In this document: piece by piece, positions 43,724 to 51,442 of the stretch
Position numbering within the stretch: the first letter of the stretch is position 1
Layout of the letters: each line of letters begins with the position of its first letter
Source of the DNA: Anaerolineae bacterium
GTDB lineage: Bacteria > Chloroflexota > Anaerolineae > JAAYZQ01
Direction: 5' to 3'
DNA length: 64,000 nt
Assembly (NCBI GenBank): GCA_016929795.1
Contig: JAFGIA010000202.1
Span: 30,030 to 94,029 of the forward strand
Notes under the pieces: generated by a model
Databases searched by the model: none
Told to the model about the DNA's origin: nothing
Seen by the model: only the letters and a program-made list of their open reading frames with translations
Made by a program: the position numbers and the translations under genes

Positions 43724-44905
43724 ATGATCGATCGACAATCGCTGCCGCCACCTATCTGGGTAGACACACAAGCCAACTTCCGCCTGATGCTCGCCAATCT
43801 CCAGGGTGAGCCAGGGCTTGCCGTGGACACCGAGTCGAACAGCCTGTATGTGTACGCAGAGCAGGTATGCCTGATCCAGATCTCGGTGCCTGGCGCCGAT
43901 TATTTGATCGATCCATTCGTCCTCGATGATATCTCGGGGCTCGGCCCCCTCTTTGCCGATCCAGGGGTGCTCAAGGTGCTGCACGGCGCCGAATACGACG
44001 TCGCAGTGCTGGAGCGGGACTTTGGCTTTACCTTCCAGAACCTGTTTGACACAATGTGGGCCAGCCGCATCCTGGGATGGCCGGCGCACGGCCTTGGTGA
44101 CCTGCTGGCCGAGCGCTTTGGCGTGCACATGAACAAAAAGTTCCAGCGCGCCAATTGGGGCATCCGGCCGCTGCCGCCTGCCCAGCTCGACTATGCGCGG
44201 CTTGATACCCATTACCTGCTCGCTCTCTATCACATCCAGAAGCAGGAGCTGGATGCGACCGGGCGCTGGCCGCAGGCGCAGCACCGCTTTGCCGATCTGG
44301 TCAAAGTGCGGTGGCAGCCGAGAGGTTTTCAACCCGACGATTTCTGGCGCCTGTCGGGCGTGTGCGATCTGGACGATCCAGGTAGAGGGGTGCTGCGCGA
44401 GCTCTATACCTATCGCGATCAGCGCGCGCGCGCTGAAAATCGGCCTGTGTTTCGCGTCATCTCGAACAAGGCACTGCTGATGATGAGCGAGCGCCGACCG
44501 GCAAATTACCGCGAGCTGCAGCAGATCAGTGGCATCTCGCCGCGCATGGTCAAAAAGTATGGTCGGGCACTTCTGACGGCCATCCGTCGTGGAGAAGCGC
44601 AGCCACTGGCGTGGCGCGACCGCCCTTGTCTGCCCCGGCGCGATGAGTTGAACGATCACATCCGGCCTTCTCCCAATGCGCAGGCTCGCTTCGAGGCGCT
44701 TCGTACCTGGCGCAACGCTACCGCCCAAGCACGCGGTGTCGCGCCTGATATTGTGTTGAGCAACCACGTGTTGTGGGATGTTGCCAATCGTAATCCCCGC
44801 AACTATCAAGACCTCACGGATGACAATCTACTTGCCGATTGGCAGGTAAAAGAGTTCGGCGACGACCTGCTCGCCATCCTGCGTCGCGTGCGCGCGACGC
44901 GCTAG
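43724..44905 (+). CDS. rnd: Ribonuclease D-like 3'-5' exonuclease
   Basis: A 393-residue DEDDy exonuclease that trims RNA 3' ends, especially tRNA precursors. Exonuclease motifs: LAVDTESNSLYVY (Asp/Glu), VLHGAEYDVAVLERDF (Asp), and YARLDTHYLLALY (Tyr and Asp). Two HRDC domains follow: about 215-295 (LRELYTYRDQRARAENRPVF... ISPRMVKKYGRALLTAI) and 305-390 (ARFEALRTWRNATAQARGVAPDIVLSN). surE lies 25 bp downstream on the same strand. Confidence 0.93.
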   Translation: MIDRQSLPPPIWVDTQANFRLMLANLQGEPGLAVDTESNSLYVYAEQVCLIQISVPGADYLIDPFVLDDISGLGPLFADPGVLKVLHGAEYDVAVLERDFGFTFQNLFDTMWASRILGWPAHGLGDLLAERFGVHMNKKFQRANWGIRPLPPAQLDYARLDTHYLLALYHIQKQELDATGRWPQAQHRFADLVKVRWQPRGFQPDDFWRLSGVCDLDDPGRGVLRELYTYRDQRARAENRPVFRVISNKALLMMSERRPANYRELQQISGISPRMVKKYGRALLTAIRRGEAQPLAWRDRPCLPRRDELNDHIRPSPNAQARFEALRTWRNATAQARGVAPDIVLSNHVLWDVANRNPRNYQDLTDDNLLADWQVKEFGDDLLAILRRVRATR

Positions 44906-44930
44906 AGCCAGGGCGCAAACGGAGTCGCGT

Positions 44931-45737
44931 GTGACCAGGATTCTTCTGACGAACGACGATGGCATTGAGGCACCGGGCCTGCGCTCGCTGCTGCAGGCTG
45001 TGCTACATACGATTCTCCCCCAAGACGAGGTAACTGTCTTTGCCCCCGACCACAACTGGTCGGCCGCGGGCCACACCAAAACGATGCACAAGCCTTTGCG
45101 AGTGGCTCCCTACCCGCTCGCCATGGCGGTGAACGGGACTACGATCCAGGTTCCTGCGTATACCACTACCGGTGCTCCCTCCGACTGTGTCGCTCTGGCG
45201 TTGCTCGGCATCCTGCCCAACTGGCCTGACCTGGTAGTATCGGGGATCAACCTGGGGCCCAACCTGGGCCATGATATTACCTATTCGGGCACGGTCGCCG
45301 CAGCCATGGAGGGCGTGATCGCCGGGGTGCCGGCCGTCGCCGTGTCGCTCGATACCTACGAGATCGGCCGGGACTTTGACCATGCCGCACAGGTGGCGGC
45401 ACGGGTTGTCGGCGAGGTACTCAATCGCGCAGACAGCCAAGAGGCCCTGCCGGCGGGTACTCTGCTCAACGTAAACGTGCCGGCTCTCGCGCCCGACGAG
45501 ATAGCGGGCGTAACGATTACCCGGCTTGGCAGGCGTGTCTATCGCGACGTCCTCGTCGAGCGGCATGATCCGCGCGGCCGGCCCTACTACTGGATCGGTG
45601 GCGAGCCGCCTGCGGGACACCTCGACGAGGGCACTGATATCTGGGCAGTCGCCCACGGCTATGTATCGATCACGCCTATCCAGCTCGACCTGACTGCACA
45701 CGAGCTGATTCCTCTGCTCGAGGGATGGCGTTTCTAG
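44931..45737 (+). CDS. surE: 5'/3'-nucleotidase SurE
   Basis: A 268-residue nucleoside-monophosphate phosphatase. GTG 44931 has GGAG 6 nt upstream. Metal-site motifs are intact: ILLTNDDGIEAPG (two Asp), APDHNWSAAGH (Ser) and VVSGINLGPNLG (Asn); GTVAAAMEG follows. Probably co-transcribed with the RNase D gene. Confidence 0.95.
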   Translation: MTRILLTNDDGIEAPGLRSLLQAVLHTILPQDEVTVFAPDHNWSAAGHTKTMHKPLRVAPYPLAMAVNGTTIQVPAYTTTGAPSDCVALALLGILPNWPDLVVSGINLGPNLGHDITYSGTVAAAMEGVIAGVPAVAVSLDTYEIGRDFDHAAQVAARVVGEVLNRADSQEALPAGTLLNVNVPALAPDEIAGVTITRLGRRVYRDVLVERHDPRGRPYYWIGGEPPAGHLDEGTDIWAVAHGYVSITPIQLDLTAHELIPLLEGWRF

Positions 45738-45787
45738 ATCCTGCCCCGTAACCCTCCGGGTTGCGGTACGAGAAGGAGAGTGAGGAG

Positions 45788-45892
45788 ATGGACTTCTGGG
45801 ATGTAGTAGAGGCACGTTACAGTGTACGCGGATTCGACCCTGACGTCGATGTGTCGCCCGAAGAAGTGGAGCTGGCGAGTTATATTGGATAG
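45788..45892 (+). pseudogene. Truncated nitroreductase-family gene (N-terminus only)
   Basis: A 34-codon frame that reads MDFWDVVEARYSVRGFDPD and continues with ...VSPEEVE. This is the start of a nitroreductase-family flavoprotein, including the RxSxRxFD FMN-binding motif, which normally spans 170-200 residues. A good ribosome site (GGAGAGTGAGGAG) precedes the ATG. After EEVEL the match stops and TAG follows, directly at the -35 of the ilvE promoter. The rest of the gene is absent, so this is a remnant left by deletion. Confidence 0.65.
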
Positions 45893-45921
45893 TTGCGCCC
45901 TGCATTGAAAACAGGTATAAT
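45893..45921 (+). promoter_or_regulatory. Promoter of ilvE
   Basis: TTGCGC (45893-45898), 17-bp spacer, TATAAT (45916-45921). The -35 starts immediately after the stop codon of the nitroreductase remnant. Confidence 0.65.
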
Positions 45922-46013
45922 CATAGTCGGAAGCCGGGCTCACCATTGGCCCGGTGGTTGCAGGCTGCGCGGTGATGTACGGAAGGTGACACAGTTCGAA
46001 AGCAGGAGTGAGG

Positions 46014-46943
46014 ATGCCCAAGCACGCTTTCTTTCAAGGTCAAATTGTCCCTATCGAGCAAGCCAAAATCAGTATTATGACCCATGCCTTCAACTATGGC
46101 ACCGGCTGTTTCGAGGGGATCAGGGCATACTGGAATCCACAGCGAGAGCAGCTCTACGTCTTTCGCCTGCCGGAGCATTTTGAGCGCATGCACCGCTCCG
46201 CGCGCATCCTGCGCATTGACCTCGCCTACTCGGTGGACGAGTTGTGCGGTATCACCCTCGACCTGCTGCGCCACGAGGGCTACCGCCAGGATACGTACAT
46301 CCGTCCTCTCGCCTACAAATCGGAGGAAGTGATTGGTGTTCGTCTTCACAACCTCGCCGACGACATGGCCATCTTTGCCCTGCCCTTTGGTCGTTATATC
46401 GAAAAGGAGGAGGGGGCGCACGTCTGCATCTCGATCTGGACCCGGGTCGATGACAACGCCGTGCCTGCTCGGGCCAAGATCACCGGGGCATACATCAACT
46501 CGGCCTTTTGCAAAACCGACGCCATGTTGGCCGGGTATGACGAGGCGATCGTCCTGACGCAGACAGGACACATCTCGGAAGGGAGTGCCGAGAACTTTTT
46601 TATGGTGCGCAACGGCCAGTTGATTACGCCGCCTGTCACCTCGAATATCCTCGAGGGCATTACGCGCGACACGGTGATGGAGCTGGCGGGCGCAGAGATG
46701 GGCCTTGAAACGGTACAGCGATCCATCGACCGCAGCGAGATCTATATCTGCGATGAGGCTTTTCTATGTGGCACCGGGGTGCAGGTGGCGGCGATTACAC
46801 AGGTTGACCACCACCCGATTGGCCGTGGCACCCTCGGTCCCATCGTCAGCCGCCTGCGCGACCTTTACTTTAGCGTCGTCCGTGGCGACAATCCCACCTA
46901 TCGGCATTGGTGCACGCCCGTGTACGAGGAGGCGGCGCCTTGA
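46014..46943 (+). CDS. ilvE: Branched-chain amino acid aminotransferase
   Basis: A 309-residue fold-type IV PLP enzyme for the last step of Val, Leu and Ile synthesis (and the first of breakdown). ATG 46014 with AGGAG at 6 nt; a GTG two codons earlier is possible. Motifs: MTHAFNYGTGCFEGIRAYW, PLP-lysine K155 in ARAKITGAYINS, EAIVLTQTGHISEGSAENFF (PLP phosphate binding) and LCGTGVQVAAI. The downstream membrane gene starts on its stop codon (TTGA). Confidence 0.92.
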   Translation: MPKHAFFQGQIVPIEQAKISIMTHAFNYGTGCFEGIRAYWNPQREQLYVFRLPEHFERMHRSARILRIDLAYSVDELCGITLDLLRHEGYRQDTYIRPLAYKSEEVIGVRLHNLADDMAIFALPFGRYIEKEEGAHVCISIWTRVDDNAVPARAKITGAYINSAFCKTDAMLAGYDEAIVLTQTGHISEGSAENFFMVRNGQLITPPVTSNILEGITRDTVMELAGAEMGLETVQRSIDRSEIYICDEAFLCGTGVQVAAITQVDHHPIGRGTLGPIVSRLRDLYFSVVRGDNPTYRHWCTPVYEEAAP

Positions 46944-47950
46944 CCTATCGTGCCCGATTTTCTTGCGGTGGCCCACTCGGCTTGCTCTACGCTGTCGTGC
47001 TCGTGGGGCTCGACGCCTGGCTCATCCACTGGCTGGTCAATCGCGCCATTCGCCTGCAAGAGATCAACCTTGGTGCCTTTCTCGTGGGACTCGTTGTGCT
47101 TGCCACATTGCCCCTGCTCGTCGTCGTGGTCTATCACACATGGAGCTGGCTCACCCTGCGCTACCACCTCGACCGCAACGGCTTGACGATCCAGTGGGCT
47201 GGCTCTGAGCAGCACATTCCCATCCGGGACATCCAGCGCATCATACCCGGCGTGCAGCTCGCTAGGCGTGACAAACCCACTACCTCCGCAGCGACAAATT
47301 CCCTATCCCGAATCTACCGCTCTATCATTTCTCGATTGGCTACACGCCGCTCCGTGGGGAACCTGAGCGACGTTCTCCATCGCCGTGGTATCCACTGGCC
47401 GGGCCACGAGCGTGGCGTAGGTCTTGTGCCTGGCATCGGCCGCACACGTTTTTTTGCCACCCGCCCGCTGGCCGAGCAGCTTCTCGTGATCGTGCCCGGC
47501 ACTGCATTTGCCATCTCGCCTCCCAGCCTGGCAGAATTCGTGCACAGCTTTGAGGCGCGGCGAGCGCTCGGCCCGAACATGCTGGTGGAGCGAACCCTGC
47601 ACCGCGCTCGTTGGTTCACGTGGTCCGTGTGGCGCGACAGGACGGCGTGGACGTTGCTCGGTGCCGCAGTGTTGATTAACCTGGTTCTGTTTGGTTACCT
47701 GAGCGCGCGCTTCCCGGGCCTTGATTTTCAACTGCCTCTCCACTTTAACAGCTTCGGACAGGTCGATCGAATTGGGGCCAAGATCGAGCTCTTTACCCTG
47801 CCGATCATCGGGCTGATCATTCTCGGCACCAATTTGGCCCTTGGCCTGCTGCTCTACCGGCGCGAGCGGGCCGGTTCTTATCTGTTGTGGGGGGCGTCGG
47901 CTGCGGCACAGGGTCTTTTCTGGCTTGCGACCTTTAGCCTGATACCGTGA
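46940..47950 (+). CDS. Membrane protein with bacterial PH-like and DUF1648-like regions
   Basis: A 336-residue membrane protein. TTG 46940 overlaps the ilvE stop and has GAGGAGG upstream. Two helices (about 10-60) are followed by LRYHLDRNGLTIQWAGSEQHIPIRDIQRI, a bacterial PH-like strand pattern, and FFATRPLAEQLLVIVPGTAFAISPPSLAEFVHSF. The C-terminal part has three helices with LPLHFNSFGQVDRIGAKIELFTLPIIGL, typical of DUF1648-like proteins. The function is unknown. A Ser/Thr-rich stretch near 110-150 looks unstructured. Confidence 0.65.
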   Translation: MTYRARFSCGGPLGLLYAVVLVGLDAWLIHWLVNRAIRLQEINLGAFLVGLVVLATLPLLVVVVYHTWSWLTLRYHLDRNGLTIQWAGSEQHIPIRDIQRIIPGVQLARRDKPTTSAATNSLSRIYRSIISRLATRRSVGNLSDVLHRRGIHWPGHERGVGLVPGIGRTRFFATRPLAEQLLVIVPGTAFAISPPSLAEFVHSFEARRALGPNMLVERTLHRARWFTWSVWRDRTAWTLLGAAVLINLVLFGYLSARFPGLDFQLPLHFNSFGQVDRIGAKIELFTLPIIGLIILGTNLALGLLLYRRERAGSYLLWGASAAAQGLFWLATFSLIP

Positions 47951-47975
47951 TCGCTTTGCTGCGGCTGCTCTTTTG

Positions 47976-48821
47976 ATGACGGTTTCGATTGTTCATTTGG
48001 TGGTTGGTGTCGTGGCCAGTGGCCTGATCGGCGTGCTCGGCTACCGGCGTGGTGCATTGAGCGTTACAGGGGTTGTCGGTGCGATCCTGGTGGGCACGCT
48101 CATCTTTGGGCTCGGTGGCTGGATCTGGGGCTTGCTGCTCGTCGTCTTTTTCGTGTCGTCGAGTTGGCTGTCGCACTATCGCGAGGCTGACAAGACAGAG
48201 GCGACCGTGGTGTTTGCCAAAGGAGGGCGTCGTGACCTGGGCCAGGCACTGGCAAATGGTGGAGCAGGCGCCGTTCTGGCGGTAGTCTTTGCCTGCCGCC
48301 CTGATCCGCTGATCTTTGCCGCGTTTCTCGGGGTGATGGCGACGGTCAATGCCGATACCTGGGCAACCGAGCTGGGGGTGCTCAGCCGATCCTGGCCGCG
48401 GGTGGTGATGACAGGAGAGGTGGTGCCGCCTGGCACATCGGGGGCTGTCAGCCGGTTGGGGATTGGGGCCTCGATTGCAGGGGCGCTCTTGATCGGCACG
48501 GTCGCCGTGCTGCTGGTCCAGCTCCAGTCCCTCGTTCAGGGCGGTGACCTGGAGCCAGCGGCGGTGACCTATCCTTTGCTGGCCGTCGCTGGCGGTGTGG
48601 CCGGTTCGTTATTTGACAGCCTACTGGGGGCCACGGTGCAAGCGACGTACTATTGTGATCATTGTGCCAAGCCGACAGAAAGTGCCAGGCATCGCTGCGG
48701 CCACCCAACCCGCAAGGTGCGTGGTTGGCGCTGGTTGACCAACGACCTGGTGAACCTGACGGCCTCACTGGTAGGCGGCTTGGTGGCGGTGGCCCTGGCG
48801 CAGGTCGTGGCTCTGATGTGA
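47976..48821 (+). CDS. DUF92 membrane protein
   Basis: A 281-residue protein with about six or seven helices, beginning with VSIVHLVVGVVASGLIGVLGYRRGALSVTG. It matches DUF92, whose plant member VTE6 is a phytyl-phosphate kinase, so CTP-dependent prenyl or phytyl phosphate kinase activity is possible. Family motifs include ANGGAGAVLAVVF, NADTWATELGVLSR and AGSLFDSLLGATVQATYYC. A CDHC...CGH pair lies in a loop near residue 230. ATG 47976 or TTG 47973; the ribosome site is weak. No chlorophyll-recycling genes are nearby. Confidence 0.8.
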   Translation: MTVSIVHLVVGVVASGLIGVLGYRRGALSVTGVVGAILVGTLIFGLGGWIWGLLLVVFFVSSSWLSHYREADKTEATVVFAKGGRRDLGQALANGGAGAVLAVVFACRPDPLIFAAFLGVMATVNADTWATELGVLSRSWPRVVMTGEVVPPGTSGAVSRLGIGASIAGALLIGTVAVLLVQLQSLVQGGDLEPAAVTYPLLAVAGGVAGSLFDSLLGATVQATYYCDHCAKPTESARHRCGHPTRKVRGWRWLTNDLVNLTASLVGGLVAVALAQVVALM

Positions 48822-48870
48822 GCCATGGCGACCTGGCCGGCGGCCCTGGCATCTGTCTTGTGGGAGGAGC

Positions 48871-49719
48871 GTGGTGACTCGAAAGCAAATCGCCTTGATC
48901 GTCGCGATCAATGCCGTGATCTCGACCTTGATCACAGTGCTTCTCGTGCTGCTTATCTTGCCTGCAATCGGCGGCACGAGTCCCATCACACGGCCGTCTC
49001 CGACGACGGTAGCCTTGCGGCCTGGCACTCAGGATGCGCCGGTTGAGGCCGAATCCACGGCGACTTCCAAAGTCGTGATCCACGAAGTAGTGGCCAACGA
49101 TACCATCTCGGGTCTCGCCCAGCAATATGACGTACCCGCCGAAGACATTGTGGCTGCCAATGAGCTCGTCAATCCCAATCTGTTGCAAGTAGGTATGCGG
49201 CTGATCATTCCTGTGGGCGGCTTGCCGCCCGCGACGGCGACCTTCACCCCGGCACCGACCGCCACCGACACGCCTATCCCGTTCGAGCCTCCCTCGGCCG
49301 ATATGACGGCCACGGCAGAGGCGACGACGGGGACCGTGGCAGGCGCGACGGGCACGCCCATGAGCGAAACCACGCCCCCGCCTCTGCCTGAGACAGGCGA
49401 TCTCCAGATCGAGATCACCGAGATCATTGGCGTCGGCCGGTCAGAGCAGGAACGGGTCGTCATTACCAATACCGGCCAAAGACTGGCCGACATGCAAGGG
49501 TGGACACTGAGCGATGCCGAGGGCAACGTCTACCAGTTTCCCAACTTTCGCCTGTGGGGCGGAGGAAGTGTGACCGTGCACACGCGCATTGGCACGGATG
49601 GCAATCCGCCCGCCAACTTCTATTGGGGGAAGCTGGGCCCGATCTGGTCGGCCAACGAGGTCGCAACGTTGCGCGATGGCGTCGGCCAGGTTGTCTCCAC
49701 CTACACCGTCGCGCCCTGA
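48871..49719 (+). CDS. LysM protein with lamin-tail-like domain
   Basis: A 282-residue exported or membrane-anchored protein. GTG 48871 follows GGGAGGAG. One N-terminal hydrophobic helix (7-33), then a LysM domain (about 67-115: HEVVANDTISGLAQQYDVPAEDIVAANELVNPNLLQVGMRLIIP) that binds peptidoglycan or related glycans, a Thr/Pro linker, and a C-terminal beta domain (EITEIIGVGRSEQERVVITNTGQRLADMQGWTLSDAEGNVYQFPNF) of the lamin-tail type. It probably sits in the cell wall. The 3' end overlaps the convergent phosphatase gene by 19 bp. Confidence 0.8.
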   Translation: MVTRKQIALIVAINAVISTLITVLLVLLILPAIGGTSPITRPSPTTVALRPGTQDAPVEAESTATSKVVIHEVVANDTISGLAQQYDVPAEDIVAANELVNPNLLQVGMRLIIPVGGLPPATATFTPAPTATDTPIPFEPPSADMTATAEATTGTVAGATGTPMSETTPPPLPETGDLQIEITEIIGVGRSEQERVVITNTGQRLADMQGWTLSDAEGNVYQFPNFRLWGGGSVTVHTRIGTDGNPPANFYWGKLGPIWSANEVATLRDGVGQVVSTYTVAP

Positions 49720-51026
49720 ATGTGGCAGGTATCATTCAGGCGCAGCACCTGCCACGCGCTGCCGGCTTGCTGGTAGACATTGATCGCGGCTGTTGCCTGG
49801 TCGATGTGCCAGATCTGATCCAGCTCAAGGCCCAACAGGGTGCAGGCGAGCACCTTGTTTACCATTTGGTGGCTCGCCAGCACGACAGTCTCGCCGGCAT
49901 GAGCGGCTGCCAGCTCGCTTAGTAATGATCGCAGGCGCTCCTGCACGTGGCGCAGGCCCTCGCCGTGGGGAAACGTCACCTGGCTTGGGTGCTTGCGCCA
50001 CAGGGCATAGGTCTCTGGATAAGCGCTCGCTGCTTCGTCGTGGTCCAGGCCCTGAAAGCCGCCATAGTCAATGTCCAGCAGGCCCGGATGGGGGACGATG
50101 GGCAGCCCGGTCAGCTCCGCCAGCGGTGCCACTGTTTGCCGGGTGCGCAGCAGGGGGCTGCTATAGATCGCGCGCACCGGCTCGGAGGCGAGGCGTGCAC
50201 GGACGGCTTGGGCCTGGATCAGACCGGTGGCGTCGAGCGGCAGGTCTGACCTGCCACGGAAGCGCTCCGGTCCGGCACCGGCGTTCCAACCCGTCTGGCC
50301 GTGGCGCACGACCAGCAGTCGCACGCCGGTCGGCTTGTGGCCGCTCGCGTCGCCCTCGGCAGGCAGTGTTGGGCTGAAGTGGCAGGTGTCGTTCAGCGCG
50401 TGCAGATTAAAGGGATGGGGGTGGGCAGCCGACGACGGGTGCGGCGGGGTAGACAGGACGCTAATGTTGCACAAGTCCTGGCGCAGGATCCAATAGGCAG
50501 CGTCTGGCATGCCCATCAGCGTGCAGAGCAGGATCTTGGTGACCATCTGGTGGGTGACGATCACGACGGTGTCGCCGCTGCCGTGGCGGGCGATGAGCCC
50601 GTAGACAGCATCGCGCGCCCTGTCGCGCAGCTCTGTGGCACTTTCGCCACCTGGGATCCGGATGCTGAATGGATCGCGGCGCCAGGCGCGATACAGGTCG
50701 GGCCATTCGCTTGCGACGTCGTCATGCGACCTGCCGGTCCAGTCACCATAGTTCATGCTGCTCAGGCCGGGCAGCGTGTCCACCTGGATGTTGTGTGGCG
50801 CTGCCAGGATGGCAGCCGTGCGCGCTGCTCGCCGCAAAGGGCTGGCATAGATGGCTGCGAGTGGAATCCGTGCCAGGCGCTGGGCCGTGACCTCGCTCTG
50901 GGTCACACCCTCGTCTGCCAGGGGCACGTCGAGCGTGCCGCGAAACCGCTCTCCGTGGAGCGAGGCATTGTCGCCGGCTACATTCCAGTTCGTGCGCCCG
51001 TGCCGGATGAGCACAATTCGAATCAT
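49701..51026 (-). CDS. Tandem histidine phosphatase (two PGM-like domains)
   Basis: A 441-residue protein made of two complete histidine-phosphatase domains. The first (1-205) has IRHGRTNWN, SPLRRAARTAA, GGESATELRDRA and VTHQMVTKIL. The second (235-441) has VRHGQTGWN, SPLLRTRQTVA, HGEGLRHVQERL and SHQMVNKVL. Both therefore keep the RHG motif and second His. Both halves end in the same tail (NDTCHF and NDTCHI), so they arose by internal duplication. Single-domain relatives include phosphoglycerate mutases and alpha-ribazole phosphatases; the substrate is unknown. Confidence 0.85.
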   Translation of the reverse strand: MIRIVLIRHGRTNWNVAGDNASLHGERFRGTLDVPLADEGVTQSEVTAQRLARIPLAAIYASPLRRAARTAAILAAPHNIQVDTLPGLSSMNYGDWTGRSHDDVASEWPDLYRAWRRDPFSIRIPGGESATELRDRARDAVYGLIARHGSGDTVVIVTHQMVTKILLCTLMGMPDAAYWILRQDLCNISVLSTPPHPSSAAHPHPFNLHALNDTCHFSPTLPAEGDASGHKPTGVRLLVVRHGQTGWNAGAGPERFRGRSDLPLDATGLIQAQAVRARLASEPVRAIYSSPLLRTRQTVAPLAELTGLPIVPHPGLLDIDYGGFQGLDHDEAASAYPETYALWRKHPSQVTFPHGEGLRHVQERLRSLLSELAAAHAGETVVLASHQMVNKVLACTLLGLELDQIWHIDQATAAINVYQQAGSAWQVLRLNDTCHIQGATV

Positions 51027-51060
51027 CGTGTCCTCCTGTGAGGATACCTGTCACCTGTTC

Positions 51061-51089
51061 ATTGTATCGAAAGTGTGTTAGCCTGTCAA
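51061..51089 (-). promoter_or_regulatory. Promoter of the tandem phosphatase gene
   Basis: On the minus strand TTGACA (51089-51084), 17-bp spacer, TACAAT (51066-51061); about 35 bp before the start codon. Confidence 0.7.
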
Positions 51090-51097
51090 AAGTTACC

Positions 51098-51442
51098 ATG
51101 AGCCATCGTCAAGATCAGGATGGCGCCACTTGGGAGAGCGCGATAGACAAGCAGATTCGCGAGGATAAAGAGCGTGGGAGGTTTGACAATCTGCCGGGCT
51201 CCGTGACCATAGAGCCCGAGAAGGATAACAGAAGCGAAACGGCAGAGGCGCGCCGCGCCGAGGCCGTGCGCCTGATCATCACGCGCCGTGAGCGCGCGCC
51301 GCGTTCGCCCAGGATGGAGCGTGCGCTCAAGCGCCTTATCTGGCGCTATCTCTCCCCGGCCACGGTGCGTGTAGAAGGGGGAGAAGACTCCCCTCTCCCG
51401 GCGGGAGAGGGGCAGGGGGGTGAGGGGGATGCTAAAAGATAG
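51098..51442 (+). CDS. DUF1992 (DnaJC28-like) N-terminal fragment
   Basis: A 114-residue frame. Residues 11-33 (WESAIDKQIREDKERGRFDNLPG) match the conserved core of DUF1992. In full members this is followed by GKPL-type sequence and about 80 more residues; here it turns into a charged stretch (ETAEARRAEAVRLIITRRERAPRSP). It then ends in SPLPAGEGQGGEG, the translation of a dispersed GC-rich palindrome. The gene is therefore probably degenerate or rebuilt by a repeat insertion. It overlaps the next start by 14 bp. Confidence 0.5.
   Translation: MSHRQDQDGATWESAIDKQIREDKERGRFDNLPGSVTIEPEKDNRSETAEARRAEAVRLIITRRERAPRSPRMERALKRLIWRYLSPATVRVEGGEDSPLPAGEGQGGEGDAKR
51390..51412. repeat. GC-rich palindrome at the DUF1992/UPF0182 junction
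   Basis: CCCCTCTCCC-GGC-GGGAGAGGGG, perfect 10-bp arms, continuing into CAGGGGGGTGAGGGGG. Sequences of this type are common as dispersed intergenic repeats in many genomes. The repeat forms the end of the DUF1992 frame and the G-rich ribosome site before the UPF0182 start. Confidence 0.6.

Noticed and set aside
43505..44809. 434-codon open frame antisense to the RNase D gene
   Set aside because: The plus-strand protein has complete DEDDy and HRDC motifs; the antisense frame has none.
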